From positions 96,398,001 to 96,462,000 of the forward strand of contig CM060831.1 of the NCBI GenBank assembly GCA_030762175.1: a stretch of 64,000 bases of DNA, in the 5' to 3' direction. This document shows, one piece after another, positions 23,540 through 36,705 of the stretch. Position 1 is the stretch's first letter. Each line of letters begins with the position of its first letter. The notes below the pieces were generated by a model. The model was not told the origin of the DNA. It did not search any database and saw only the letters and a list, made by a program, of their open reading frames with translations. This stretch comes from Metallyticus violacea. Lineage: Eukaryota; Arthropoda; Insecta; Mantodea; Metallyticidae. A program made the position numbers and the translations under genes.

Positions 23540-26500
23540 ATATGCTTGTTTCACAGTTCCATTTACCAACAGTCTTAACACATGGGGAATGTCATCTTTA
23601 TCTGTATCTGCTGTGAGCTTAAAGGCGCATCTTTAACAGGCTTACAAATAATCTGTGACATTTTTCCTTATAGACAAACTATATTGAGTGCATATTAGGC
23701 TGCAGAATTTTTATACTGTTGTCATTTTTATTCTTGACAGTTATGATGATAAGTTATAAAAGCTCCTTGATGCCATATGAAGGTATAGTCAGGATTTCAT
23801 GTTAAAAAATACAGATAATTGTGAAACCATTTTATTAATGTGTCAAAGGGTGATGATAAGAAACTTTAAGATTCAACTCTGAGATATAACATTTTGTATA
23901 TACAACTGAAACACTTTAAATTATTAAATATTCTGACTATCAATTTATAATATAATAATGCAATTTATATAATATAAATATTTACACTCACACACAAATC
24001 TCACACATACATACACATGTTCACATACTTTATGCAACACCCAGCCATAAACAAACACAAACTTATTCATAATGAATATTAAATACAGAAATTACTTGCA
24101 CTCAAATCTTGAGGTATTTAAGAAAGCAATTAATAGGTAATCCTTGTGAATGCAAATATTTTGGAATGAAAATAGTTATCCTTAATAAATTTATGTTGTT
24201 TACAATTAACAATAAATTGCATTAAGGTCCTGCCAGTAAAAACAAACGACAAATTATAAAGAGACTATACTCTTGGTTAATGTATGATAAATAAAGAAAA
24301 GAAATGAAAGGTAAAAATAAAATACTTCTATTTTGTAATAATGTAGCTTGATTATTAAGTATTTTTAAATTAAATGATTATGCATTAATTCTTAACACTC
24401 ATATACTTTTCAATAAACTTCAGAATTGTATGTAAAGCAACAAAGCAAAATATTCCACTGTGACTGAAAAGTTTTGTAATAGCAATTATGATTGTTTACA
24501 AATTGTAAGTAAATGCAGTCATTTAATGAGCATTCATTCACAATGGAGCAAACAATGCTTTTAAATATTATGTTTTCTAATCATACATTGATGAAATGTT
24601 ACATGTTGAATATAAATCCAAGGAATTATTCACTTCTGAGTTAGAACCTTGAAGAAAATATAAATTGAAATTGAAATGTAACACTGGTGCACAGATTCAA
24701 CTCTAAAGTGAAAATAAATGTAGTTTCAAAAAGTATTGCCATCACATATCACTGAAGAGCACTCACATATCTTATTTCAGAATTGCTTGTGGTATTTTAT
24801 TATAAAAAGTAACACTTAATAACAATAATGGTGACTTGTAAAACTTTCATGTGCAGATTCACAGTTTAATATTTATGAAGTAAACTCACTTCATGTCAGT
24901 TTATGTTGCACAATGATATAGTAAATACCAGCAATGCCATCAAGATTAAGTGACAAAATATTAACAGTATATGACTAATCTTTCTGCTTATGGTATATTA
25001 ATGTCATTAAATGTTTGTCAGATATGGAAATTTATTTATTTTAATAGCATTTTCTGAATGTGCAGCATTCGAATAGATTTCTTATAAAGAAAATATTTTA
25101 GATTTGCAGAATATCACTATTTGCCAAATATTCTTAAGAGAACTTTCTGGTCAAACACCATAATTTGATGAACTACACAGTTGAGAATTTCAATTCTTCT
25201 AGCCATTTAGATATGGTTCCCAGAACTATGAAGTTAAGTTTACTATTTGCTAAAACATCCCAGTTACATTTTTAAAGATCTTTTTTTATATTTCCAGAAG
25301 AATAACTTATAGTTTAACCCCAATGGCTACTAACGTTCACCACATTTTTTGTGTCTTTCAGTTTTGTAGCATTTGTTTAAGAAAATGGGCTGAAATTAAT
25401 GGTTCTACAAATGATTTTACTAAAATCCCAAGATTTTTAAGACCATAAGCATGATAAAAAGCAGAGGAAATTAGCAAGAGAAAGAGAGAATGAATGTGTG
25501 TGAGAGAGAGAGGCTGTGTATGTGTGTTAATGTACTTTCTGAATAAGAAAGAGGCAAAAGAGTACAAACAACATGATGAGCATATCCATTACTTAACATA
25601 ATAGTTGAAAACTATGCTAATATAAAATGATAATGGAGGAAATATTATATTTTAAATTTACATTAATTTGTATTATTTTTAATTCTGCTTTGAGTTGCTT
25701 ATACACACAAATGCAGTGTATATAAGCAATCTTACCTTCCCAATACACATGGGAATATTAAATGAGGCTTAATAACATAAGAAAATAATGGGATGTATAT
25801 ATGTATACACATCATAAGTCAATATTCTCATACATATTGTAAGGTAACTTATGTTTTATATATGTGTGTGTGCAAGACATTTAATGAATGAATATAAATT
25901 ACTATTCTTTTAGTTCATATAAAATAATAATTCTCTTTGGTGATATACATGTATAATTATTAATATTATTATTATTTCAACATAGCACAATTTTTGTATA
26001 CATTATCACTAACAGTCTTCATCTTTTAATAATGTTTTAATTTTTCTACAAGAATTAGGAGAAAAAAAGGAATGTTTTCTTTTATATACTTTAGAAAAAG
26101 TGATCCACATGTTTAATTATTGTTGAGAGTGGGACTTTGTCATATAGAACTGTGTTTCTGCATGTTGTGTGAAGATATATGTTCGCAATATATTCTAAAA
26201 ATGCACAAGGCAAGTTTTAAATGTTATGCATATTTTAGCCTAAATTCTAGTTTTTGAAAACAATTGTTATCTTGTAATATAATCTGTTCTACACATATAC
26301 ATGCATATGCTCAGACATAATTTGAAAGAACATTTAATACATTATATATAAAGGAATGGAAAAAATAATACAAATTAAAGATGGAATTATATGCTGCAAA
26401 AAGAGTGCCTGAAATTGTAAGAAAAAAAATGTCCCATTGAATATTTGCTTACTACAAAAATAAATACGAGAAAACCTTAATCTGAATGTGATTAATTTTA

Positions 26501-27786
26501 TTACTGTTGTTTGTTGACACTCGAATTATGTACAAATAATAATATTAATATTCACAAACTTCCTAGCACTTCTAGCAAAACTGTAACTAATTTTAACTAT
26601 TTGTCTGATCTGTGAAACTACAGCTGTAATATTTAAGTCAAAAGGCTTATAGTAATTAGAAATAATAAGTGCAGTAATTTTTTGGTGCTGGTGTTTCAGA
26701 ACATATAGATCTATAATTTATTTTGAATTTAACATGAAAGCAAATATTTTTTTAAAACACCTCTTAGTCATGAGCATTAACTACCTCCATTATTCAATGT
26801 TTTTAACCATTTTCTTTTTATATCAATAAATGTTATATGTGTAACTTAAGATATCTGATAATTAATTAAACTAGCAATTTTTTGTCTTCTGTACTACTAT
26901 TATTATGACAAAGTTTATAGTATTATAATGAAAATAAAAGAGAATGTTACAGGAAGAATTTTAAATATTAAGTAATAATGTCATAAAACAATGAAAAAAT
27001 AAATAATGTTTTCTTAATATTAACTTTTCTTAATCGATAAACCTGTGCTCCTATAAGTACTATTAAAGGAATGTTTCAAAAAAGCACTTCATGGAACATT
27101 ATTTAAACACAATGCTATCATAAATAAGAGAAATGAATATAGTGTTGAACAGAGGGAGAGGGGAGCAATGAAGAAAAATTTTCAGTAACACTGTGTGTAG
27201 TTATGAGTATCTATCTTCCTTTATTTATATGAACTTAAACCCAGCAAGCCAACAATAATTTTTTCTGCCTTTTTGAGCAATGATTTTTATGTCTATCTGT
27301 AATTATTTAAAATATGTTTAAAGAAGTAGAAATATAGGGAAAAAGGTGTCACAGCAGATATCTATACATAGATATCAATGAGATTTTACACTTGCATTTA
27401 TAAATTCGGGTACTTTTAATGTTAAGGCAAAATATAAATTTTGTTTCATGATAAGACTATGCAAATTTTTGCTGAAACTCTTGCCTGCTTAGTAATCATT
27501 CCAGGTCATCTAACAACATATTTCTGGTTCTTTTCTGACATTCTGCAAATTCAGCTGCAACAGCCATAAAATTCTATCTTTAAACAAATGTCATTAATGT
27601 TTTATGTTTATGAACTTCTTTCCTAATCCATAGCTTAGAATTTGTAATCAAGCCTTAAACTGCAATTTCTTATTTAAGGCAAAATTCTAAGTGCTCAAAA
27701 TATATTATACAAGTATAGGCTTATTGAAGATTCAATAATTCACAATTTTATATTTCTTTTTAGACTGATTATATAGAAGAAATTTA
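23540..27786. other. Long AT-rich stretch, possibly hindsight 3' flank
   Basis: No coding frame, tRNA-like head or transposon signature was seen in about 4.2 kb. Short TG/GA-rich patches occur near 25490-25530 and 25860-25875. It lies downstream of the hindsight stop codon and could hold part of a long 3' UTR, but no cleavage site can be chosen among the many AATAAA-like strings on the minus strand. Confidence 0.4.
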
Positions 27787-28476
27787 TCCTAAACTTAGGA
27801 ATTCATTTTTTTACACTAAACTCCACATACTTACATAAAAATAAGATGCGTTTCGGGAGAATCTCCCATCTTCAGTTGCTCACTGAGCCACTATTACTCG
27901 AAGTGATGCTAGACACACGGATGTTCATGTGGTGGCCTCTGTTGGTTTAAGTAGGAAATTGCTGAGTTCATCCATAGGAGGAAACTCGAAGTTCATTAGG
28001 TCTTCTCTATTTATTTATATGAAAATTTTTTTCCAAGTGGAATAAAATGCACAGACTGTGAGCAGGGCTACATAGACAAAACAAAGAGAAATTTGGAAAT
28101 TTGGAGGAAAGAAGGAATATTCAATTTAAGCAAGTGGATAAATCAGCAGTAGCAGCTCATTTATGGACCAAAAATCATGAAATAAAACTGGAAATTAAAC
28201 TGCTGAAACATTTTCACAACCCATTGGAGTTGGAGGAGATATGGATGAACTCAGCATTTTGTACTTCAACCAAAACAGAGGCCACCACAGGAACATCAGG
28301 GTGTCTAGCCATCATTTCGAGTATTGGCAGTTCAGTGAGCAACTGAAGCTGGGAGAGATTTTCCCAAAACTTGTCTTATTTTTATGTAAGTAAGTGGAGT
28401 TTATGGTAAAAAAATTAATACCTAAGTTTAGGATATATTACCACTCCATTGTCAACAGCTTTGTAAGTACAATATT
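27787..28476 (+). mobile_element. Penelope-like element (family A) with inverted left end, near-perfect 13-bp TSD
   Basis: TSD tagaagaaattta (27774-27786) against tagaagtaattta (28477-28489), one mismatch. The left 260 bp is a reverse complement of the 3' region (C-terminal endonuclease coding, ribozyme, tail). The plus-strand body keeps GIY-YIG coding around 28045-28240 (CTDCEQGYIDKTKR-like, AVAAHLWTKNHEIKLE). The RT is absent. It sits only about 170 nt downstream of the hindsight stop codon, so it is probably inside or next to that gene's 3' UTR. Confidence 0.8.
27843..27880 (-). ncRNA. Hammerhead-ribozyme-like motif in inverted PLE end
   Basis: On the minus strand: CTGAAGA (27875-27869), a 5-bp stem II gggag / ctccc with a 3-nt loop, then GAAAC (27854-27850). 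Both core boxes are intact. Stem III is weakened: GCATC stands where NN-GTC is expected. The partner copy on plus at 28338-28382 has CTGAAGC and AAAACTTGTC, so each copy has kept a different half in good order. Confidence 0.55.
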
Positions 28477-28643
28477 TAGAAGTAATTTACTTGTACAAAT
28501 TATATACATAACTTGCAAGGATTGCAAAGTGGGATATAAATCCCTGATTTTTTGTATTATGATGCTGACTAGGGTGCAGAAGATTCGACAAAAATTTATG
28601 AAAATACAACTGCCAAAAATTTTCCTCAACTTATTTTCAACGT

Positions 28644-29327
28644 TTATTCCTGGTTTCCACCATTTTGTACACCTAACAGTTTTGCAGCATCATCTGCTGA
28701 TTTTGTTTGCAGAACTTTATCAATTATAGACCTATCTTGAATACCCAAGAGCTTCCCAATGAGATCTGTTTCTTCCTCATTATCATCCTTTTTTATGGCA
28801 ACAGAGGAAAACTTTGAACTTAAAATCTTTGCAGCTGCTGATGTAGCAAAATCTTCATTTTCACCATCCCAGTTATTTACACCTTTGGCAGAAGCAGCAG
28901 TAATATTATTGTTATTGTGGTTGGTCATTTTTAGAGATATTTTTACAGGTTTCGCTGAAGGAACTTCTGCATTACAAGATGTTGCTGAAACAATGTCTTG
29001 GTCCCCACTAGCACCAGGAACTTCCTCCATCACAGAAATCTGAGGTTTCTTACTGCGCTGCTGCAGAGCACTATGGATTATAGAACCTGTGCTGATATGA
29101 TCTTCATCACCGCTTGTTATAGAAACATCTTCAGGACAATTTGTTGTGGAATTATAGCCAGCTGAATCATTAATGTGCTTCTTACGATGCCGTAACATGC
29201 TGTGTTTTAGAGTAAAACGACGTCTGCAAATGTCACAAGAAAAAGGACGTTCTCCAGTGTGTGTCCTCATGTGTCTTCTTAAGTCTTCTGCAGACCAAAA
29301 CCGTCTCATGCAAAATGCACACATTAC
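28644..29327 (-). CDS. peb: peb coding exon 6, last (684 nt, fingers 15-16, stop)
   Basis: Acceptor TTTTTATTTCACAG precedes 29327 in phase 0. It begins [20 protein letters not shown], with finger 16 [20 protein letters not shown] closely following through TGERP: the C-terminal finger pair of RREB1/Hindsight. The rest is a Ser/Asn/Asp-rich tail ending [11 protein letters not shown] and a stop at 28646-28644. The region after the stop is AT-rich and reaches a PLE insertion within about 170 nt. Confidence 0.95.
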   Translation of the reverse strand, partial: VMCAFCMRRFWSAEDLRRHMRTHTGERPFSCDICRRRFTLKHSMLRHRKKHINDSAGYNSTTNCPEDVSITSGDEDHISTGSIIHSALQQRSKKPQISVMEEVPGASGDQDIVSATSCNAEVPSAKPVKISLKMTNHNNNNITAASAKGVNNWDGENEDFATSAAAKILSSKFSSVAIKKDDNEEETDLIGKLLGIQDRSIIDKVLQTKSADDAAKLLGVQNGGNQE

Positions 29328-32300
29328 CTGTGAAATAAAAACCATGTATAACTAATATCATAATTATAGTTAAACTTTAGCTATTGATGTATCTGCTACC
29401 CAGTACTATTTCAGTAGAAAAAATGGGGAACGATGAAAATAAAAGCTAGGAAAGAACAAACATTTCCCTCTTTGATTGTCTATGTTATAAGCATTTCATT
29501 AAGTATGGTATTTGATTTTTGCATGCAAGTATTGGAACTGATCAACTTTTGAAGAATGAAGGAACAGTACATGGGGTAAACTGCCTTTTAGTCTGGTATG
29601 CTGTGTGGAGCATCCAGTTAAAAGAATTACATTGAATTGAATTTTTTTCTCTTACATCAACATACAATATTAGGAAGATTTTAACTTTAAAAGGAGAGAA
29701 AGATATAAAAATGACAGGGAACTATTTAGGTAAAGTTAGAGAAAAATATGGATAAGAATGATGAAGAGGATGATGGAAGGAAATATAGAAAGAAGTGTAA
29801 CCTTAGAAGTATAATAATTTATGGATTTACAGCATATTTAGGGAAGGTGAGGGAGAAATGATAAAGAATGATCAGATTGTTAATGATTGATAAATTGAAT
29901 AGGGGAGAGAATGGGCATTAGAAACAGGATTATTATACACCAATAACCTGGTTGTTAATGTGTATATAGTCCTAAGGAAGTAAGTAACTCACAAGTATAG
30001 GATAATAGTTGCATGTAGTGTTTAGAATTAAAATATTATAATAAGTCATAATGATATGAATTAATTTCATATTATCAGTTAGTATTATGGAATTGACAAA
30101 GACATAGCTTTTATTGAAAGAATTACATACAAATGACTACAGTCTACTTCTAAGTTAAATGCAGATTAATACCTGGGAAGCCTATTTTCCTTTTAACTGT
30201 CAAAAAAATTTAAAATCAATGACATTTTGAACTATGAGGGGCAGTGAAATGAAAATGGGTCAGATGGCAAAAAAATTGTCATTGCACAATAATCACTTCA
30301 GAAGAAAACACCATAACTGTTAACTATATTTATTCCATTGGGAGACAAGATGATCTGTTCCATTTACATAGCAGCTTTTGTAGAAGCTTTCAGGCTGCTG
30401 ATAGGTCCACAAACTATGCACACATCATCATCTGTTCTGAGACAAAAAATGTCTCTCTTTAGATTGCCAAAAAAAGAGAAAATTACATGGTGAATGCTTT
30501 GGGCTGAAGGGAGGATGTTGAAATGTTTACCAGCTAAATCCCTAGGGCTCATTCCTCACCAGTTCAGAAGTGTTAGGGCAGGCATTATCATTACAGTATT
30601 ACACAATGTTAAATTTTATTTATGGTGCATTTTAGTTTATGCTAAGTGCCTTCATAGCACTTCACATTCACTTCATGTTCCGGAAAATCAACAAGCAGCA
30701 GTCCTTGTGGCTGAAGAGGACATCATCATAACTTTTACCGAATTTGTGTTCATGGCTTTGGACTTTTTCCATGGAGAGAATTCACATGTTTACACAGTTT
30801 GCTCTTAGACTGAAAATAGAGGCAGAATGTTTTGTGCCCAGCAATGATACTGAAACACATATTCTTTCTCATGATACCACTGCAGGTGAACTTAAGCTAC
30901 AGATATTGTGAATCTTTTTTTCCTTGTCACTTAATATGGAACCCACTGTGCACATGTTTTTCTGTCCTGCAGGTGATCTTTGATAATGGCATGTCTTATC
31001 CTCATCTAAACATGAATTTCTTTCAACATAGACTATTGGTTTTCCCTGATAAGAACACTGACCCACACAATTACATTAGAAGTAATGATGCAATGGGCCT
31101 GTCCTGGGCATTGTGTTGCAGTGATGCATCTGTCTCAGAATCCCTTACTCCACACCAGCACACATGAAAGTGGCATGCACAATATGCAACAGATATGTGA
31201 CAAATTTCTCACCTCAACATTAAAAAAAAGCTATATCTCCTTGCTCTTGTTTACTTGCCCCTATTTCTGATGTATTTTTAATGTTACTTCCAGTGCACAA
31301 AAACAAAAACAATGAATGTGCTGCCCATTTCCCCACATATAGCAGTATCATTTAGTAAACAACAGTGTTACCAATTTTTGCTTGCCTTGAGTGTTATACA
31401 TGGTTACCTGTTTTTATTTGTCTGCCCTTCATATGTACATAAATAATAATATATTTAATTCTAGTAATAATGCATTTACATAATCAAAATATGCATACTC
31501 ATAAAATCAGAAAGATTTAACTCATTTTAGTAGATAAAAGCTAACCAACTTCCTCGAATAATTTATAATTTCATGCAAGTGCAAATAACTAATTATCAGC
31601 ATCAGTAAAACATAGTAAAAATACACTAATATAAATGTACTATTCTTGGCTGAATCTCTTCAAGACTCTTTGAAAAGTGTGATCATGTTTGTGATTTTAT
31701 GTAGATGATGTTTGCTTGACCCATTTAAGATTTATAAATGACACAGTATATTAGTGGCCAAGTCTGCAAAAGAAAGGAGCAAATAAGTTCGTGCAGGTAG
31801 CAGAGAGTTTGGTACCCTCATGAAATCTTAAGCAAACAAAATTAATAATTAATGAGGTTGATAAAGTGATCATGGCTGAAGATTTACTTGAGTCCCAGAT
31901 TGCATACCTGGACCATATCACTTCATTTGAAAATTGTTCAGATAAAGAAATAGAAAGAATCAACTTGGGCGGGCACAAGTACTGGACCAAAATTTTTTAA
32001 AAATTGTAAATGTTTAAAAAAGTTTTCATATGGAACTAACACAGTGAAGCTCATGTGAATTGAATCTGTCATCTTAACACTCTTCATGCTTCACTAACCT
32101 TAAAAATATACGGAACCGGTTTCAAAGATATGTTATCTCCATCTTCAGCCGTGGACGACTGGTGTAAAAGGTTGTTGTTGCGTAGTATCAGAAGCAATGT
32201 TCCACTCTGGTGAAACTTTTATGAACTTAAAATTTATATTTTCTTCTTTCAGAATGTTAAAATTCATCAAATGATCCTTATGTTTGTAGATGTAAATTTT

Positions 32301-35300
32301 TCCCAAATATCCAATTCTACTGGTCCCTGTACGGCTCTCAATAATTCAACCTTTTTCTTTATATCATGATTTTTGGTCCAAAAGTGATATGCCACCGCTG
32401 ATTTTTCTATTTGTTTGTATTTTAAATTCCTCACATGTTCTTTAAGACATATCCCCACATTCCTCTTGGTTTTTCCTATGTAGATCTTATCACATTCAGC
32501 ACATGAAATCTTGTAAATTCCTGATTTTTTTCTCCTTTGGAGTCCTCTATCTCCTTTTCTGGCAAATCTTTACATGAGTAATTTTGAAACACACATTACT
32601 TCAGCCTTTCCACACTTCTTTAAGTGTTGGTACAGATATGTTGATGATGTTTTAGCCTAGTTAATGAAAAGTTGATTGAAGATGCACTAAAGATTTTGAA
32701 TATTCAAGATAAAGATATAAAATTCATACATGAAATAGAAACTGACAATATGCTGCCTTTTTTGGATATAAAAATTATAAAAAGTAAAGAAAACCTTAAA
32801 TTTGGCATATATAGAAAGGACACACATGCAGATAATTATATCAAAGAAAATGGTTTTAATCCTATGGCTCACAAATATGCAATTTTTAATAGTCTGATAT
32901 GCAGAATGATCAATTTGCCAATCAGTAAAGAAGAATATAACATGGAATATAAGAAAATTAAAGAAATAGCAATTTTAAATGGTTTTAATGAAAACTTAAT
33001 ATGTAATAAGATTAAAAAATTCCAGAAGAAGAAAAGAATTGAAAATTGCACCACATTATCAACAGTTAAAGAAAAAATGTCCTTTAAAAAATTCACATAT
33101 AACCCAACAGTGATGTATAAATTTCAAAAAATATTTAAAGATGTTAATATAAAATTGGCTCCCACTAATAAATTTAGTCTAAACAACGTTTTGAAAGACA
33201 ATACTACAGATAATACTCCAAAGGAGAAAAAATCAGGAATTTACAAGATTTCATGTGCTGAATGTGATAAGATCTACATAGGAAAAACCAAGAGGAATGT
33301 GGGGATACATCTTAAAGAACATATGAGGAATTTAAAATACAAACAAATAGAAAAATCAGCGGTGGCATATCACTTTTGGACCGAAAATCATGATATAAAG
33401 AAAAAGGTTGAATTATTGAGAGCTGTACAGGGACCAGTAGAATTGGATATTTGGGAAAAAATTTACATCTACAAACATAAGGATCATTTGATGAATTTTG
33501 ACATTCCGAAAGAAGAAAATATAAATTTTAAGTTCATAAAAGTTTCACCAGAGTGGAACATTGCTTCTGATACTACGCAACAACAACCTTTTACACCAGT
33601 CGTCCACGGCTGAAGATGGAGATAACATATCTTTGAAACCGGTTCCGTATATTTTTAAGGTTAGTGAAGCATGAAGAGTGTTAAGACCACAGATTCAATT
33701 CACAAGTACTGGAGCTTGAAATTTATTCTGGCAGATAAATTTCAAAGAAAAATTTCAATAGTTTGGGATTTTCACAGTGAAATATAGTATCATATAACAT
33801 ATTATTTATGAGGAAGTTTTGTTTCCTGGAAACAAAATTAGTAGAGGCTTTCCCACATATATACAGATGTTGGTATCATTATGTTGATGATGTCTTTGCA
33901 ATAGTAGATGAAAAATGGAAAGATGACACAATAAAACTACTAAACCTACAAGGCAGCAACATAAAATTCACAATGGTAATGGAGAACAATAAGGTTCTTC
34001 CTTTCCTGAATATAAAAATTATAAAAAATGATAACATACTGCAATTTGGCATATCCAGGAAAGATACCCACATGGATAATTATATAAAAAGCAACAGCCA
34101 CAATCCAAAACAACATAAACTAGCTATAATCAATAGCCTCACATTCAGATTAACAAACCTACCAGTAAATGAGACAGAATACAAACTGAAGTACCAAAAA
34201 ATCATGGATATAGCACAGAAAAATGGCTACAACACAGATCTGGTGAAGAAAAAGATAGAAAAATAAATAAATAAATAAAAAAAAACAAATAAAAGAAATC
34301 ACCACACTAAAAGGTTACAAAGGAGAGCAGATATATAAGAAATTTACATTCCATCCATGGGCACACCAAAAATTTCAAAATATTTTTAAAGAGGCCAACA
34401 TTATTTTGTCTCCAGTGAATAAATGCAATTTGAAAAACCCTCTAAAACCCAACACAAAGGACAAAATCTGGCCAGGAAAACAATCAGGCATTTATGAAAT
34501 CAGTTGCAAAGACTGCAATAATAAATATATATGTAAAACAAAAAGGAACATTACCATACGGTTTAAGGAACACATGAGAAGTGTAAAATATAAACATGTG
34601 GAAAAATCTGCAGTAGCATACCAATTCTAGCAAAAAAAACCATGAGTTCCAAAATGAACCAAAACTCTTAAAAGCTCTTCAAAAATCCATAGAATTATCA
34701 GTGTGGGAAAATATATTCTTGAACAAAAGCAAAGAAAATTTAGTTAATTTTGATCTTCCAAACAACAGCAACCTCATCAAAAGGTTAATAAAATCCAAAG
34801 AGCAACATCTTAATACTACACTGGAAAACTGACAGTGGAACTGGGCTGATGATGAAGGAAATTCGCCTTTGAAACATGTCCAAGTAAGAGGAACAAAACT
34901 AGTGAAATTTGAATGACTTCTTAAAGAAAAACAAAATCACAAACAAAGACATTAAGAAAAGAATTGGTTTGAATGATGTGATCTCAATGGTAAATAAACT
35001 TAAATGGAAATGGGGAGGGCATGTTGCTAAAATTGACCCCTCAAAATGGACACACAGAATCACCAATTGTGATCTGAGAAAATATACAAGAAATGTGGAA
35101 AGATTGAAAGTTCACAGAGCCAACTTCTTCAAAAAAGGGAAAAGAGATTAATAGTAATATAGATCAAGAACAGGTATTAGTGGAAAGTACTGGACTGTAT
35201 TTGACTATGAGGGATTGCAACACTAAAACCAGAATACAAGAGACATTTAACAAATGTGAGTTATTTCATAATACTGGTTTAATTTATTAATTACGGGGTA

Positions 35301-36658
35301 GATAGATGTAACTGCTGCTTAGGTGTGACTTAGGAATGCTCTTTGAGCTTTACCCTGATACAGCAGGAGGTCATTGCAGTTACAGGATACTTAAACTACT
35401 TACATTCATTTAAATAAATATGGAAATACTCATATTGAATGTACTCCACAGTATGTAAATTTTTGTAAACCATATCATTAGCTATAAAAAGAAAGAACGA
35501 GAAATGATTAAAATGTATATTACACCCAGGTAACTAGTACAACAAAATATTTGTTACTACCCTAGAGTTTTGTCTTCCAAAATCTGTTTCAACATTATGC
35601 CAAATTTTGAACTTTGTCTTATTCGTTTCCAGGAGTTAAAACAATGACAAAAAATATTAATATCTTAAACTTAGGTATTCATTTTTTACACTAACTCCAT
35701 TTACTTACATAAAAAGATGTGTTTCTGGAAAATCTTTCCCATCTTCAGTTGCTCACTGAACCGCCATTACTCGAAACGATGGCTTGACACCCGGATGTTC
35801 CTGTGTTGGCATCTGTTGGCTGAAGTAGGAAATCGCTGAGTTTATCCACAGGAGGAAACCTGAAGTTCCATTAGGTTTTCTTTATTTTTTAATATGAACA
35901 ATTTTTCCCAAGTGGATAACTCCATTGTTGGGTTGCACAGTAAAAGACTCCATACCAACAGAACAGAAATCAGGAATTTATGTAATAAATGTGCAGATTG
36001 TGAGCAGAGCTACATAGGCAGAACAAAAAGAAATTTTGAAATTGGGAAGAAAGAACACTTCAGGAATATTCAGCTTAGGCAGGTGGATGAATCAGCAGTA
36101 GCAGTTCATTTTTGGACCAAAAAACCATGAAATAAAACCGGAAATTAAACTGCTGAAACATCTTCACAACCCAATGGAGTAATCCACTTGGGAAAAATTT
36201 TTCATATTAAAAGATAGAGAAAACTTAATGAACTTCCAATTTCCTCCTATGGATGAACTCAGCCATTTCCTACTCAGCCAACAGATGCCAACTCAGGAAC
36301 ATCTGGGTGTCAAGCCAATGTTTTGAGTAACGACGGTTCAGTGAGCAACTGAAGATGGGAGAGATTTTCCTGAAACGCATGTTATTTTATGTAAGTAAAT
36401 GAAGTTTAGCGTAAAAAATGAATACCTAAGTTTAGGATATATTACCACTCCATTGTCAACAGCTTCATAAGTACAATATTTATTAATATCTTACTAAAAA
36501 TCTGAAAACTGGTTATACTCTGAACTTTGAGAAATTATGCAATTCTACAGAATATACCTACATTCTATTTCCCTTAAATATCTCACAGAAAGAAATGATG
36601 CAATTTAAATTGTGTTGTAGTTACTTGAAAACATCAGTTGTTTGGGGTTGGGGGTAAG

Positions 36659-36705
<47 letters not shown>

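Larger units (their letters stand above)
31974..33713 (+). mobile_element. Penelope-like element with inverted end, two hammerheads and exact 13-bp TSD (best-preserved copy)
   Basis: The 13-mer cacaagtactgga stands at 31974-31986 and 33701-33713. Between them: a left tip (31987-32052, with acacagtgaagct), an inverted copy of the 3' region (32053-32542, including endonuclease C-terminal coding on minus), then the plus-strand body from the RT motif [14 protein letters not shown] (32550), RYVDDVLA (32635-32658), and a long frame to the 3' end. The inverted arms are almost identical, which suggests recent formation. The RT is 5'-truncated at the PLSPF motif, so the copy cannot be autonomous. It lies in peb intron 5, opposite to the gene's direction. 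Confidence 0.92.
35668..36480 (+). mobile_element. Penelope-like element (family A) with inverted end, exact 13-bp TSD
   Basis: The 13-mer tattaatatctta stands at 35655-35667 and 36481-36493. The left 260 bp (to about 35925) is the reverse complement of the 3' region; the plus body keeps a GIY-YIG part ([16 protein letters not shown] near 35980-36030, [20 protein letters not shown] to 36110). The tail ends in tccattgtcaacagcttcat and aagtacaatatt, as in the copies near 6.0 and 28.4 kb. RT coding is absent. Located in peb intron 5. Confidence 0.85.

Noticed and set aside
36658..36705. (CAT)n array as a CRISPR-like or regulatory repeat
   Set aside because: Plain trinucleotide microsatellite with no spacers, best explained as a LINE tail.
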